Below, in pieces: positions 38,758-47,500 of a stretch of 64,000 bases of DNA (positions within the stretch are counted from its first letter, which is position 1; each line of letters starts with the position of its first letter). The stretch covers positions 1 through 64,000 of IMG/VR virus record IMGVR_UViG_3300036790_000425; one strand, 5' to 3'. Position numbers and translations under genes: made by a program. Source of the stretch: a virus. The notes under the pieces were generated by a model that worked only from the letters and a program-made list of their open reading frames with translations, was not told the DNA's origin and made no database searches.

Positions 38758-39044
38758 GCCAGTTCAGCGAGGGCGACCTGGTGGAGGCCGGCGGCGACCG
38801 CTGGACTGTCATCAGCTACCGGCCGGCGACCCCGTACAAAGACGCTTGCGTCACCGTCGGCCGCACCACGGCGGGGGACGCCTCGGTGTGCTCGGTCGTC
38901 CGTGACTTCCCGGAGGCCGAGGTCACCCTGGTCACCCGGATGCTGGACCGCACCATGATCATGCAGCGCCACTGGGGCGGCCTGGTCATCTGCCGCGATA
39001 AGGCCGGCGATGTCATCCTCACCTACATCGAGGGGGAGAAGTGA
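38754..39044 (+). CDS. Small beta-barrel-like protein
   Basis: 96 residues from GTG 38754 (GTGA overlap). FSEGDLVEAGGDRWTVISYR is the type of strand-turn-strand start seen in small SH3-like phage proteins. Unrecognised. Confidence 0.6.
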   Translation: MSQFSEGDLVEAGGDRWTVISYRPATPYKDACVTVGRTTAGDASVCSVVRDFPEAEVTLVTRMLDRTMIMQRHWGGLVICRDKAGDVILTYIEGEK

Positions 39045-39715
39045 GCACTGCGATATCGGCTGCGCTAGACGCCTGGCGCGACTCGATGGACGAGCACGGC
39101 CACATCAAGGGCGAACCGCACTGCCTGGGCTGCGGCCGGAAGCTGAACGCCGACGGGTACCACCCGGCCGAGACCTACGGGGGCACCTACAACGGGCTGT
39201 GCTACGGCTGCACGAAGAAGGGCTCGTTCGTGCTGGCGGTCGCCGTCCTGGACGGCTGCCGCAAGATCAGCTACCCGCCGCACTGCCCGTCCTGGCGCCG
39301 CGACCGCGAGGTGTTCTACGGCTACCCGGGGTGCGAGACGTGCTCGGGTCAGGGCGTCAGCAGCATCGGCCGGGAAGGCTACCGGACCCAGTGCAAGGCC
39401 TGCCTGGACCAGTGCATGCAGCACCCGCTGCGCGCCCGGGACCAGGACTGGCGCTGGAGGCTGGAGTCATCCATCCGGCGATCCAGCCGGTATGCCCTGC
39501 TGCGCGCCCTGGGCGTGCCTAAGCGTGCCTCCGGCAAGGCCGAGAACGCTGCCCTGGAGCAGCTGTCCGAGGAGATCAAGGATCAGGTCCGCCGGGAGAT
39601 GGGACCGCGCGTGATGCGGCTCAGGGCCCTGGCCCGGGCCAGGGCCGAGCGGACCCAGGTGAACGTCTGGCTGCCGCCCGCGCTGTGGACCACCGCAGCG
39701 GACCGGGCAGCGTGA
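39041..39715 (+). CDS. Multi-zinc-finger protein
   Basis: 224 residues from GTG 39041. CLGCGRKLNADGYHP, CYGCTKKGSF, CETCSGQGVSS and CKACLDQCMQ give at least two zinc sites in the first 130 residues, one of them DnaJ-like (CxxCxGxG). The C-terminal 90 residues are a charged helix. Sits three genes before the second methyltransferase. Role unknown. Confidence 0.65.
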   Translation: MSTAISAALDAWRDSMDEHGHIKGEPHCLGCGRKLNADGYHPAETYGGTYNGLCYGCTKKGSFVLAVAVLDGCRKISYPPHCPSWRRDREVFYGYPGCETCSGQGVSSIGREGYRTQCKACLDQCMQHPLRARDQDWRWRLESSIRRSSRYALLRALGVPKRASGKAENAALEQLSEEIKDQVRREMGPRVMRLRALARARAERTQVNVWLPPALWTTAADRAA

Positions 39716-39903
39716 GCTACGGCGAGCCCGAGCCGTGCCTGAAGCCGCGGTGCCCGAGGACGGCCGGCCGCAGCAAGTACGAGCGCATCCGGGCGGGGGC
39801 GGAGGGCTGGTTCTTCCCCCGGGACGGCGGCGCCTGGTGCCCGGATCACCTGCCGTCGTGGGTGCCCGCCTGGCGGGCCCGGAACAAGGAGGACCAGAAA
39901 TGA
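39712..39903 (+). CDS. Small Cys-containing protein before the methyltransferase
   Basis: 63 residues from GTG 39712 (GTGA overlap), ending in an ATGA overlap with the methyltransferase. CLKPRC and WCPDHLPSW form a C-x4-C...C-x2-H zinc-knuckle arrangement. Possibly a partner of the methyltransferase by coupling. Confidence 0.6.
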   Translation: MSYGEPEPCLKPRCPRTAGRSKYERIRAGAEGWFFPRDGGAWCPDHLPSWVPAWRARNKEDQK

Positions 39904-40835
39904 GCACGCTGTCCTGCCTGGAGATCTGCGCCGGGGCCGGGGGCCAGCTCCTCGGGCTGGAGCAGGCCGGCTTCGGGCACGTGGCCGCCGCCGAGATCGA
40001 CCCCGACGCCTGCACCACGCTGCGCGTCAACCGGCCCGGCCTGAAGGTGATCGAGGGCGACATCCGGGAGCTGGACGGGCGGCAGTTCGCCGGCATCGAC
40101 CTGCTGGCCGGCGGGGTACCCTGCCCGCCGTTCTCGGTCGGCGGAAAGCAGCTGGGCGAGCAGGACGAGCGGAACCTGTTCCCCGAGGCCCTGCGGCTGA
40201 TCAGGGAGGCCCGGCCGCGTGCCGTCATGCTGGAGAACGTGCCCGGCCTGGCCCAGAAGCAGTTCGCCGGCTACTGCTGGGAAGTGATAACCGGCCTGAC
40301 CGCGATGGGCTACCGGCACACCACCTGGGAGATCATCCAGGCTAGTGACCACGGCGTGCCGCAGCTGCGGCCCCGCTACGTCCTGGTGGCCTGCCGGGAC
40401 CAGTTCGCCTGCCGTCCCCGGCCGCAGGAGGGCCCGCCCCTGACGGTGGGCGAGACCCTGCTGGACCTGATGGCGGCAGGCGGCTGGGAAGGCGCGCATG
40501 AGTGGGCCGGGGTTGCTCACGGGATAGCCCCTACGATCGTCGGCGGCAGCAAGAAGCACGGCGGGCCCGATCTCGGGCCGACGCGCGCTCGCGCCGCCTG
40601 GGCAAAGCTGGGAGTAGACGGCCGCAGCGTGGCTGATGCTCCCCCGCCGCCTGGATACGCAGGCCTGCCGCGACTGACTGTCCCGATGGTAGCGCGCATC
40701 CAGGGCGTCCCGGATGACTGGGTCATCACCGGCCGCAAGACCACTGCCTACCGGCAGGTAGGAAATATGTTCCCGCCGCCCGTCGCCCGGGCCGTGGGCC
40801 TGAGCATCCGGGCTGCCCTCACGAGCGGAGACTGA
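39900..40835 (+). CDS. C5-cytosine DNA methyltransferase, second type
   Basis: 311 residues from ATG 39900. Motif I LEICAGAGGQLLGLEQAGF (residues 6-24), acidic motif II/III (AAEIDPDAC), motif IV GGVPCPPFSVGGKQ with catalytic Cys near 75, VI MLENVPGL near 112, VIII QLRPRYVLVA, a recognition region, and IX-X ending RQVGNMFPPPVARAVG. All key residues are present. It differs clearly from the enzyme at 28678, so the phage probably methylates two different cytosine contexts. No cognate nuclease gene is seen. Confidence 0.92.
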   Translation: MSTLSCLEICAGAGGQLLGLEQAGFGHVAAAEIDPDACTTLRVNRPGLKVIEGDIRELDGRQFAGIDLLAGGVPCPPFSVGGKQLGEQDERNLFPEALRLIREARPRAVMLENVPGLAQKQFAGYCWEVITGLTAMGYRHTTWEIIQASDHGVPQLRPRYVLVACRDQFACRPRPQEGPPLTVGETLLDLMAAGGWEGAHEWAGVAHGIAPTIVGGSKKHGGPDLGPTRARAAWAKLGVDGRSVADAPPPPGYAGLPRLTVPMVARIQGVPDDWVITGRKTTAYRQVGNMFPPPVARAVGLSIRAALTSGD

Positions 40836-40838
40836 CTC

Positions 40839-41087
40839 ATGGCACGACTGCCCAGCATGATGTACCTCATCCAGCAGATCGGCGGGCAGGTGATCCTGTT
40901 CGAGGAAAGCACCGAGCGCGAGATCGCCCGCTTCGACCCGCAGGATTCCGACGCTGCCGCTAAGGCCCAGCTGACTATCCACGTCAGTCCGGTCCTGAGC
41001 GACGAGGACAAGGCGTTCGCCCACTTCTGGTCCGGATACTTCTACGCCCTCTCAGGTGCCGGGGCTGCCCGGGAGGCAGACGAATGA
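40839..41087 (+). CDS. Small protein of unknown function
   Basis: 82 residues from ATG 40839. MMYLIQQIGGQVILFEESTE and a helical, acidic remainder. Ends in an ATGA overlap with the next gene. Unrecognised. Confidence 0.6.
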   Translation: MARLPSMMYLIQQIGGQVILFEESTEREIARFDPQDSDAAAKAQLTIHVSPVLSDEDKAFAHFWSGYFYALSGAGAAREADE

Positions 41088-41449
41088 CCCGCAAGCCTGT
41101 CCTGCCGTGCCGGGTCCGGCTGGAGACCGCGCCCCGGGTGCGCTGCGAGACCAGCTGGGACCCGGCCAGCAGCGGGAAGACCACCCTGCGCATCCGGGTC
41201 GGCGGAGAGTGCCTGGTAACAGCGGTGCACTTCTTCGACAGCTCGGAGCCTGAGGCCGTCTGGCTGGGCGTCTGGAGCCTGAGCGTGCCGGCGGCGGCCG
41301 GGGCCGAGGTCGCCATCGAGATGACGGCGCAGGACCTGATGCCCGTGCTGAGCCAGTTCGACTGGTCGCTGCCGGGCGAGCCGCCGGACGACATCGAGGT
41401 GCCGGAGGGGCCTCCGCCCCGGGCAGGCGAGGACCCCTCTCCCAACTGA
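41084..41449 (+). CDS. Unknown beta-rich protein, last rightward gene
   Basis: 121 residues from ATG 41084 (ATGA overlap). Strand-rich (TLRIRVGGECLVTAVHFFDS) with a Pro-rich acidic tail. It converges with the late block; a short hairpin at 41461 lies between the two stops. Confidence 0.6.
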   Translation: MTRKPVLPCRVRLETAPRVRCETSWDPASSGKTTLRIRVGGECLVTAVHFFDSSEPEAVWLGVWSLSVPAAAGAEVAIEMTAQDLMPVLSQFDWSLPGEPPDDIEVPEGPPPRAGEDPSPN

Positions 41450-41460
41450 AGTACGGGCTC

Positions 41461-41476
41461 CCGCACTAAAGTGCGG
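41461..41476. terminator. Short bidirectional hairpin between converging genes
   Basis: CCGCAC, loop TAAA, GTGCGG. It overlaps the stop codon of the minus-strand gene (41466). Convergent position favours termination from either side, but there is no T-run. Confidence 0.5.
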
Positions 41477-42365
41477 CCAGCATCTCCGGCGCAGCGCTGA
41501 TCAGGCCGCGGGCCACGCCCGCCTCCTCCAGGCCGGACATGCCGCCCTTGCCGTCCCCGCCGTGGCCCTCCGGGCCCGTGCCGCCGTCCGGGTCATCGTC
41601 GATCACCGAGCTGGACAGGTCGGCCATCAGGTAGCGGCCGACCACCACCCGGGCCACCCGCTCGCACTCGGCCGACGGCAGCTGGGGGTTGGCGCTCGCG
41701 ATCGCGGCCGTGGCCAGCCGCACCCGGCCGTGCACCGGGTCAAGCCGGGAGGTCACCTGCCCGGCTGGGGATGGCTGCGGCACGGTGGTCGGGTCCGGGG
41801 TCGCGCCCGCCGGGATGTTGGCCGGGGCCGGTCCCGCGCTCCCGCCGGCCGGCTGCGGCGGGGTCGGGGCCGGCGGGGGCAGCGCAGAGGCATCCGCCTG
41901 CCGGCTCATCCCGGTGGCCTCCTGGACCGGTCCCTGGGCCGGCGGCCGGACCTGGGTCACCTGCGGGTCCGGTCCGCCGGGCGGCCCCTGGGGCACCTCG
42001 GAGTAGCCGTGCGAGAAGTCCGGGCCCTCGCTGTGCTCGTCCGGCTCCTCAGGGCCGGAGCCGTAGCCGCCGCCGTCCGGGACCCAGGCCAGCGGGTCCT
42101 GGCCCTCCGCCAGCGCCTCGGTCATCAGGACCCAGCGCCGGGCGGCGAGCGCGGCCAGCTCCTCCACCGGCAGCCCGTTGCGGTCGGCAATGGACTCCAG
42201 CCGCTCGCCGGCGATCGCCAGCCGGTGCGCGAACTCGGCCGCGGTCCGGGCCGGGGCCAGGAACGGGAAGATCCCCTCGAAGTCCGCCTCCGCCCGGGCC
42301 AGCGCGGCCTCGCGCTCGATCCCCTCGTGACTGGCCGATGCCTCGGCCCACAGGTCGTCAGTCAT
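41466..42365 (-). CDS. Helical and Pro-rich protein sharing a motif with the next large protein
   Basis: 299 residues from ATG 42365 (ATGA overlap). Helical N-terminal 90 residues (RTAAEFAHRLAIAGERLESI), then residues about 100-128 contain a motif GSGPEEPDEHSEG followed by YSEVPQGPPG that recurs in the adjacent 1,139-residue protein. A long Pro/Ala linker follows and a helical C-terminus (GRVRLATAAIASANPQLPSA). Probably a virion-associated protein given the neighbours. Unrecognised. Confidence 0.65.
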   Translation of the reverse strand: MTDDLWAEASASHEGIEREAALARAEADFEGIFPFLAPARTAAEFAHRLAIAGERLESIADRNGLPVEELAALAARRWVLMTEALAEGQDPLAWVPDGGGYGSGPEEPDEHSEGPDFSHGYSEVPQGPPGGPDPQVTQVRPPAQGPVQEATGMSRQADASALPPPAPTPPQPAGGSAGPAPANIPAGATPDPTTVPQPSPAGQVTSRLDPVHGRVRLATAAIASANPQLPSAECERVARVVVGRYLMADLSSSVIDDDPDGGTGPEGHGGDGKGGMSGLEEAGVARGLISAAPEMLAAL

Positions 42366-45300
42366 GATCCTGCCTCTCCGCTGATGAGACCGGCTCCCAG
42401 GCCGCTGCTCAGGGACGCCTGAACGCGGGCCCGGAACACCGCCATCCGGTCGCTGCCGTGCGGGTCGCCGGCGTAGGCATCCGGGTTGGAGTACCCCTCC
42501 TGGTTCGCCGTGTTCGGCGCGACCGGGGCCAGCGTGGCGTTCTCCGGGTGGTCCCCGCTGAAGGTGTTGGTGAACGGGCCGTCCTTCTGCTCCGGCCGCT
42601 GCGGCTTCCCCAGCACGTCGTCGGGCACCACCGGGCCGCCGGGCAGCGGCGGCGCGCCCTGGTACGGGCCGGGGCCGCCCGGGGTGGCTGCCTCGTCCAG
42701 GCCGCCCATCGGCGGCGGCTGGCCCGGGCCGTTCAGCGGCGTGGCGCCCATCGGGTCCGGCGACGTGCCCGGCCCGTCGGTGATCAGGTCGGTGCTGGTG
42801 CCCGCCCTGCGGACCAGGTAGGCACCCTGAGCGCGCAGGCCCTCGTTCCGGTAGCCGGTCTTGCGGCTGAACGAGCGGTGCAGGGCGACCCGGCGGCCCA
42901 GCTCGGGATGCTCGTCAGCGCGGATGGCGTGCCAGGCCAGCCACCGGTCCTGGATCTCCGGGCGGTCGGTGATCCCGGCGTACAGCCCGGCCTCGAAAGC
43001 GGCCGAGCCGGTGGTCACCAGGGCGACCCGGGGGACCCAGGCAGAGGCGAATCCGTAGCCCTTCCGGAAGTCCGGGTCATCGTGCAGCTGCGCCGGCACG
43101 AACGCATCCGACACCCGGCTGGCCTTCGCCACCTGGAAGGCCCGCTGAGCCTCGGTGTCGTTCATTGCCTGGCCGCTGTCGCCGCCGATCGAGGCCGGGA
43201 CATCCTGCGGCCCTGAGGGAGCCTGTGCGGCCCCGTACTCGGCGGCGTAGCCCTTGACGTAGGGCGAGACCCCGGAGGAGTTGTCAGCGAACGCAGGGCG
43301 CTCCCCGGCGGCCTTGTCGGCCCGGCCCGCTGCGGCGCCGGCGGCATAGTCGGCGTCCTGCGGCATGGCGTTCGAGCTGGCCGGGTCCGGTGCCGTGGCC
43401 GGGGTATTGAACGGCGGCGCGGCGTCGTCGGTGGTGGCGTGCGGCGCGGTCATCGTGTCGGCCCGCACCACCCGCGCGGTCCGCTGGCCGTGCAAATCCG
43501 TTCGCTCACCGTAAACGCACTTGTGCGGGCAGTCGCAGCCGGGCTTATGGCCGCAGTCGGTGCAGTGCGGCTCCTCCGGACTGCCGCCCGTGCCGGAGTC
43601 GGCCGCCGTGCGGGCGCTGGCCGTGGCACGCACGCTCCGGGCCTTCTGGGCCTGATCCCGGGCGTCCTGCCAGTGCGGGAACAGGTCCGGGCGGCCGGTC
43701 ATCTCGCCGTAGCTCTCGCGCGTCATCGGCGTGCCGCTGTAGGTAGCCGCGTGCACCCCGTTGTAGGACCGCAGGTAGGCCCCGTGCGACCGGGCCGACC
43801 ACGGGTAGTCGTCCTTGTGGTAGGGCTTCTTGCCGTCCAGGGCGTCCATGTTCCCGAAGATCCGGGCGTGCGCCTCGGGCAGCCCGGTCAGCCCGGCTGC
43901 CTGGACCTGCTGCTTCCCGCCGGCCGGGACGGCGCCCTGCGGGCCGGTGGTCCACTGCTGAGTCCAGGCCTCGCTCAGCGGGAAGGCCACGCCCTCGGGC
44001 AGGTCATCATCCTGCGGGGCGGGCGCGTTATTCGGGTCGGTCACCTGCTGGACCTGGTCCAGGCCGGACGCGCCGTGGTGGTGCATGATCTCGGCCGGCT
44101 GGCCGTAGGCCTGGTCGTTTCCGCAGTCGTTGCAGTGGATCTGGTTCTTGCCGTCCCCGCGGGACAGCTTGACGTTCTTGCTGTGGCACTTCGGGCAGGC
44201 CGGGGACGGCACGGCGGCCTCGCGGCTGGCACCCTCGGCCTGGTGCCTGATAGCCCCGCAGTAGGCATCCGGGTCGTCTTTGTCCTGATTCACCCTGATA
44301 CATGACTGAAAGTCAGCATATCCCGCGAACGGGGCACCCTTGGTGAGTGCCGCCTCAGCGGCCCGGGAAAAATCCAGGCGGCGCCCGGACTTGCCGAACT
44401 CATGCTCCTTGCGGTCCACGTAGGAGTCCACCTCGGACCGCGGAACGCCCTTGACCTTCCCCTTCAGCCGCTCAGCGTTCTCCAGGTCGCCCTTGTTCTC
44501 GATCGGCAGCTTGCCGCCGGGCAGCGCATCGCCCTTCTTCTCGGCTGCGGCCCGCTCGTCCCTGGTGAAGTCCCGGGCCAGCACCGGCCGCACGACCGCC
44601 ATGAAGCCGTGCAGGACAGCGGTGTCCTCGGCAGTACGGTCACTGGCGCCCCAGCCGGCCGTCACGCGATTGTGCCGCGCGCCCAGCTCATCCAGGGATC
44701 GAACGCCCTGAACGGCCCGGCGGCCCTCCCGGGCCCCCAGCTCCTCCAGCCCGGCCAGCCGGCGAGCGGTGTCCAGGTCCATCGCGTAGCCGATCGCCAC
44801 TGACGCGGTGTGCTCGCTGCCGCCCGTGCAGCCCTCCTCCGGCCAGTGCGCGCTGGCGCACTTCTCGTGGAATGGGTGCATCACCTCGCCCGTGGTCAGC
44901 CACCGGTAGCCGAACGGGTCCGGGGCGCTGTAGCCCTCGATCCTGGCAGCCTGGCGGCGGTCAGCGCCGGCGTCCTGCGGCTGGCCGGCCACGGGGTTCG
45001 GTGCAGACGAGCCGGCGGAGTCGGTCGCGGCCGGGGCGGTCGGCAGCGTGCCGGGCTGGCCCAGCGGTACCTCGGCGTAGCTGTTCGAGGTGTCGAATCC
45101 GGTGCTGTGCTCGTCAGGCTTCTCCGGGCCCGAGCCGAATCCCGAGCCGCCGCCGTTCTGCTGCTCGACCTGCTGGATCAGCGGCGCGCCGTCACTGGAG
45201 ATCTGCGAGCCGTGGTTGTTGTCCTCGACCTGGTTGAACTGGTCCTGCTCCTCCCCGAACGTCGGGAAGACCTCGGTCGGGTAGGGGGTCTGGGACGGCG

Positions 45301-45781
45301 CGTTGTTCGGGTCCACCGTCTGGTCGATCTGCGGCAGCCCGCTGGCGCCCTGGTGCAGGTAGCCGACGTAGCCCAGGAACTCGCGCTCGGCGGCCGGGGC
45401 CTTCGAGCCGTAGGCCGACGCCAGGGTGTGCGCCCGGCCGCGGGCCTGGAGGCCCAGCTCCTCGCCGTCCTGCCGCACGGCCGGGTCCAGGGCGCGGTAC
45501 CAGACGGCGGCCTCGGAGACCATCGCGACCCGGAAGTCACCCTCGCCGGGGTCCCGGAAGTCGGCCAGCCAGTCGGTAGCCGCGGTGTGCAGCTCGTGCG
45601 CGGTGCGGGGCTCCATCCGGTGCGCCACGATCTCGGCGCCCAGGTCGGTCTCCCGGCCGGCGGCGGCGCTGGCCGCTGCCTGCCGGTCGAAGGTCTCCAG
45701 GGCGGCCACGGCGCGGGTCAGCCGCAGGCCGTTATCGCGGGACTGCTGGATCTCGCGCACCAGGGCGCTGCGGTCAGTCAT
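42362..45781 (-). CDS. Very large protein with zinc ribbons and internal repeats
   Basis: 1,139 residues from ATG 45781 (AGAGGGACG upstream). Helical N-terminal domain; residues about 212-243 carry GSGPEKPDEHSTG and YAEVPLGQPG, shared with the gene downstream. Two copies of a motif GASGL-x5-Q-x-x-DPNNAP lie near residues 140 and 570. A zinc ribbon near 525-550 (CPKCHSKNVKL, HCNDCGND) and a second Cys cluster near 740 (CTDCGHKPGCDCPHKC). The Tyr/Ala-rich part near 830 (QDADYAAGAAAGRADKAAGE) repeats. No enzyme motif is certain. It may be a virion or ejected protein. Confidence 0.65.
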   Translation of the reverse strand: MTDRSALVREIQQSRDNGLRLTRAVAALETFDRQAAASAAAGRETDLGAEIVAHRMEPRTAHELHTAATDWLADFRDPGEGDFRVAMVSEAAVWYRALDPAVRQDGEELGLQARGRAHTLASAYGSKAPAAEREFLGYVGYLHQGASGLPQIDQTVDPNNAPSQTPYPTEVFPTFGEEQDQFNQVEDNNHGSQISSDGAPLIQQVEQQNGGGSGFGSGPEKPDEHSTGFDTSNSYAEVPLGQPGTLPTAPAATDSAGSSAPNPVAGQPQDAGADRRQAARIEGYSAPDPFGYRWLTTGEVMHPFHEKCASAHWPEEGCTGGSEHTASVAIGYAMDLDTARRLAGLEELGAREGRRAVQGVRSLDELGARHNRVTAGWGASDRTAEDTAVLHGFMAVVRPVLARDFTRDERAAAEKKGDALPGGKLPIENKGDLENAERLKGKVKGVPRSEVDSYVDRKEHEFGKSGRRLDFSRAAEAALTKGAPFAGYADFQSCIRVNQDKDDPDAYCGAIRHQAEGASREAAVPSPACPKCHSKNVKLSRGDGKNQIHCNDCGNDQAYGQPAEIMHHHGASGLDQVQQVTDPNNAPAPQDDDLPEGVAFPLSEAWTQQWTTGPQGAVPAGGKQQVQAAGLTGLPEAHARIFGNMDALDGKKPYHKDDYPWSARSHGAYLRSYNGVHAATYSGTPMTRESYGEMTGRPDLFPHWQDARDQAQKARSVRATASARTAADSGTGGSPEEPHCTDCGHKPGCDCPHKCVYGERTDLHGQRTARVVRADTMTAPHATTDDAAPPFNTPATAPDPASSNAMPQDADYAAGAAAGRADKAAGERPAFADNSSGVSPYVKGYAAEYGAAQAPSGPQDVPASIGGDSGQAMNDTEAQRAFQVAKASRVSDAFVPAQLHDDPDFRKGYGFASAWVPRVALVTTGSAAFEAGLYAGITDRPEIQDRWLAWHAIRADEHPELGRRVALHRSFSRKTGYRNEGLRAQGAYLVRRAGTSTDLITDGPGTSPDPMGATPLNGPGQPPPMGGLDEAATPGGPGPYQGAPPLPGGPVVPDDVLGKPQRPEQKDGPFTNTFSGDHPENATLAPVAPNTANQEGYSNPDAYAGDPHGSDRMAVFRARVQASLSSGLGAGLISGEAGS

Positions 45782-45851
45782 CGGGCCGTCCCTCTCGTCG
45801 CTGCTTCCTGTACCTTCTGCGGCCCGGTCACGAGATGGCGAACCCGGATGA

Positions 45852-46352
45852 TCACGGGGAGATAACGGTAACGTCCGGGCTGCGGATGGCCCCGAGCAGG
45901 CTCGCCACGTCCGCTGCCCGCAGCGGAGGCAGCCGGCCAGCTTCCAGGAAGTCCAGCCACAGGCCCGCGACCTCGGGAGCGGCCAGGCCTGCATGCACCC
46001 GGTCAGCATCCCAGCCGGGCATCCGGCCGTACCAGACGCGGCGGCCCTTCCCGGAGTCGGGCTTGCGCACGGGCTCGAAGCCGGGGACGGCTGCCGCCAT
46101 CCCGGTCAGCTCACGGATCTGGCGGCGGGTGAGGATCACCCGGCCCCCGGCTTCGAGCTGCCGGCCGGCCACCGCGAGCACAGGCTCGTCTTCCCCGGCG
46201 GCCGACCGCCGGCCCGCCGCATCCTGGCTCGCGCACCGCTGATGCAGCTTCCGGCCGTAGTACCAGAGGATCTCCTCGCCCAGGATGAACTCGCCGCCGC
46301 AGCCTGGTGCATCGCACGTCAGGCCGGACTCCCAGACAGTCACCGTGGACAA
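45852..46352 (-). CDS. Zinc-binding protein of unknown function
   Basis: 166 residues from TTG 46352, chosen for GGGAGG six bases upstream (GTG 46343 is a possible later start). N-terminal CDAPGCGGEFILGEEILWYY followed by LHQRC gives a C-x4-C...H-x2-C zinc site. The rest is helical with LTRRQIRELTGMAAAVPGFE, a helix-turn-helix-like stretch. Preceded by a strong hairpin. Confidence 0.6.
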   Translation of the reverse strand: MSTVTVWESGLTCDAPGCGGEFILGEEILWYYGRKLHQRCASQDAAGRRSAAGEDEPVLAVAGRQLEAGGRVILTRRQIRELTGMAAAVPGFEPVRKPDSGKGRRVWYGRMPGWDADRVHAGLAAPEVAGLWLDFLEAGRLPPLRAADVASLLGAIRSPDVTVISP

Positions 46353-46388
46353 AGTCGCGCCTCCCACACCTTCCAGGGCGGCGCATGA

Positions 46389-46428
46389 GAATCGCGCCCG
46401 TCCCCGGCAAGAGGGGCGAGCGCGATTC
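46389..46428 (-). terminator. Strong hairpin between leftward genes
   Basis: GAATCGCGC / GCGCGATTC, nine perfect base pairs, with inner CCCC...GGGG pairing (total 40 bases). Lies between the stop at 46462 and the TTG start at 46352. Terminator or processing hairpin; no T-run. Confidence 0.6.
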
Positions 46429-46461
46429 AGCCGGGAGCACGGCTGGCGCTGTGGGCGCTGC

Positions 46462-46857
46462 CTACACGCTAGCGGGCGGCGGCTTCTCCTGGCCATATGC
46501 CCGGGCCCGGCCGGCGGCCTCGAACACGCTGGTGGTGCCGTCCGCGGGGATCTCCAGCTCCCAGACCGCGGCCAGCGCGGCGGTCAGCTCGATCCGGGCC
46601 TGCTTAGCGGCGGCCGTCAGCACGCTCATCACCTGCTCGTACACCGGGCCCGCCTCGAATGGGCCGATCCCGGTCAGGGCCTTCCGGATGCGCTCCGCGG
46701 CCTCGATATCGCTGACATGCCCGCGGATCCGGTCATCCGCCATCCAGGTGCGCGGGTCAGGGATCTCCCGCTCAATCTCGGTCTCCTCCGGAGCCTGGTC
46801 CTGGTCGGTTTCCCGGGGGTCCAGGGCATCCGCCTCCGGCTCATCAGCGAGCGGCAA
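46462..46857 (-). CDS. Acidic helical protein
   Basis: 131 residues from TTG 46857 with GGGAGGAGAG in front, overlapping the end of the glycosylase gene. Very acidic N-terminal 35 residues (EADALDPRETDQDQAPEETE), helical remainder (VMSVLTAAAKQARIELTAAL). Co-transcribed with the glycosylase. Function unknown; acidic partners of uracil glycosylases exist in phages, but no similarity is claimed. Confidence 0.6.
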   Translation of the reverse strand: MPLADEPEADALDPRETDQDQAPEETEIEREIPDPRTWMADDRIRGHVSDIEAAERIRKALTGIGPFEAGPVYEQVMSVLTAAAKQARIELTAALAAVWELEIPADGTTSVFEAAGRARAYGQEKPPPASV

Positions 46858-47476
46858 CGCGCTCTCCTCCCAGGACCGAGGCCAGCGCCGCCGTGGTCTC
46901 GGCCTCCATCATGGCCAGGTCCGCCGGCCGCCTCTCCCGCAGCAACGCGGCTGGGTGCCAGATGCTCAGCATCATGGCCGCCGCCGCCGGGCAGCAGTCC
47001 GGAGCCCAGCGCATCCACTTCCCGCGGGCGTTCGGGAAGGTGCCGTTCCGCTGGCTGGTCAGGGCCTGGAAGGCGACCGCGCCGGCGGCGATGACCACCA
47101 CCGGGCTGATCAGGGCGACCTCCGCCTGGATCCGCGGGGCTGAGGCGACGATCTCGTAGATGTAGGGCGTCCGGTTGTGCGGCGGGCGCCAGGGCACGAC
47201 GTTGGCGACATAGCACTGGTCCCAGGCGATCCCGGCGTCCCCGGTCAGGGCCCGCAGCCGCTTCCCGGCCGCTCCGGTGAACGGCTCGCCGGCGCGCTCC
47301 TCGTCCTCGCCGGGGGCCTCTCCGACGATCACCAGCGGCGCCGTTACCGGACCGTGACCAGAGATCAGCCGCCGTCCGCTGCGGGCCAGCGGGGACATCA
47401 CGGGATGGTCGGCGTACTCCTGGTACAGGCGCGCGATCGCGGCCTGGCGCCCGTCCGGCTGGCCGGCCTCAGTCAT
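46844..47476 (-). CDS. Uracil-DNA glycosylase superfamily protein
   Basis: 210 residues from ATG 47476 (GGGAGG upstream; the longer frame covers the leader). Motif VIVGEAPGEDEERAGEPFTG near residues 49-68 is the active-site loop of family 4/5-type uracil-DNA glycosylases, and SIWHPAALLRE near 173 is the second, leucine-loop motif. The four iron-sulfur cysteines of family 4 are not present in the expected places (only CY and CC pairs), so iron-sulfur binding is doubtful. It should remove uracil from DNA. Transcribed from an operator-promoter with a structured leader. Confidence 0.82.
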   Translation of the reverse strand: MTEAGQPDGRQAAIARLYQEYADHPVMSPLARSGRRLISGHGPVTAPLVIVGEAPGEDEERAGEPFTGAAGKRLRALTGDAGIAWDQCYVANVVPWRPPHNRTPYIYEIVASAPRIQAEVALISPVVVIAAGAVAFQALTSQRNGTFPNARGKWMRWAPDCCPAAAAMMLSIWHPAALLRERRPADLAMMEAETTAALASVLGGERVAAR

Positions 47477-47500
47477 CGTGTTACCTCCCGGAGATATGAC

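Noticed and set aside
45852-46496. Longer start at 46496 for the zinc-binding protein
   Set aside because: The added 48 residues are Arg/Pro-rich and cross the strong hairpin at 46389-46428; TTG 46352 has a good ribosome site.
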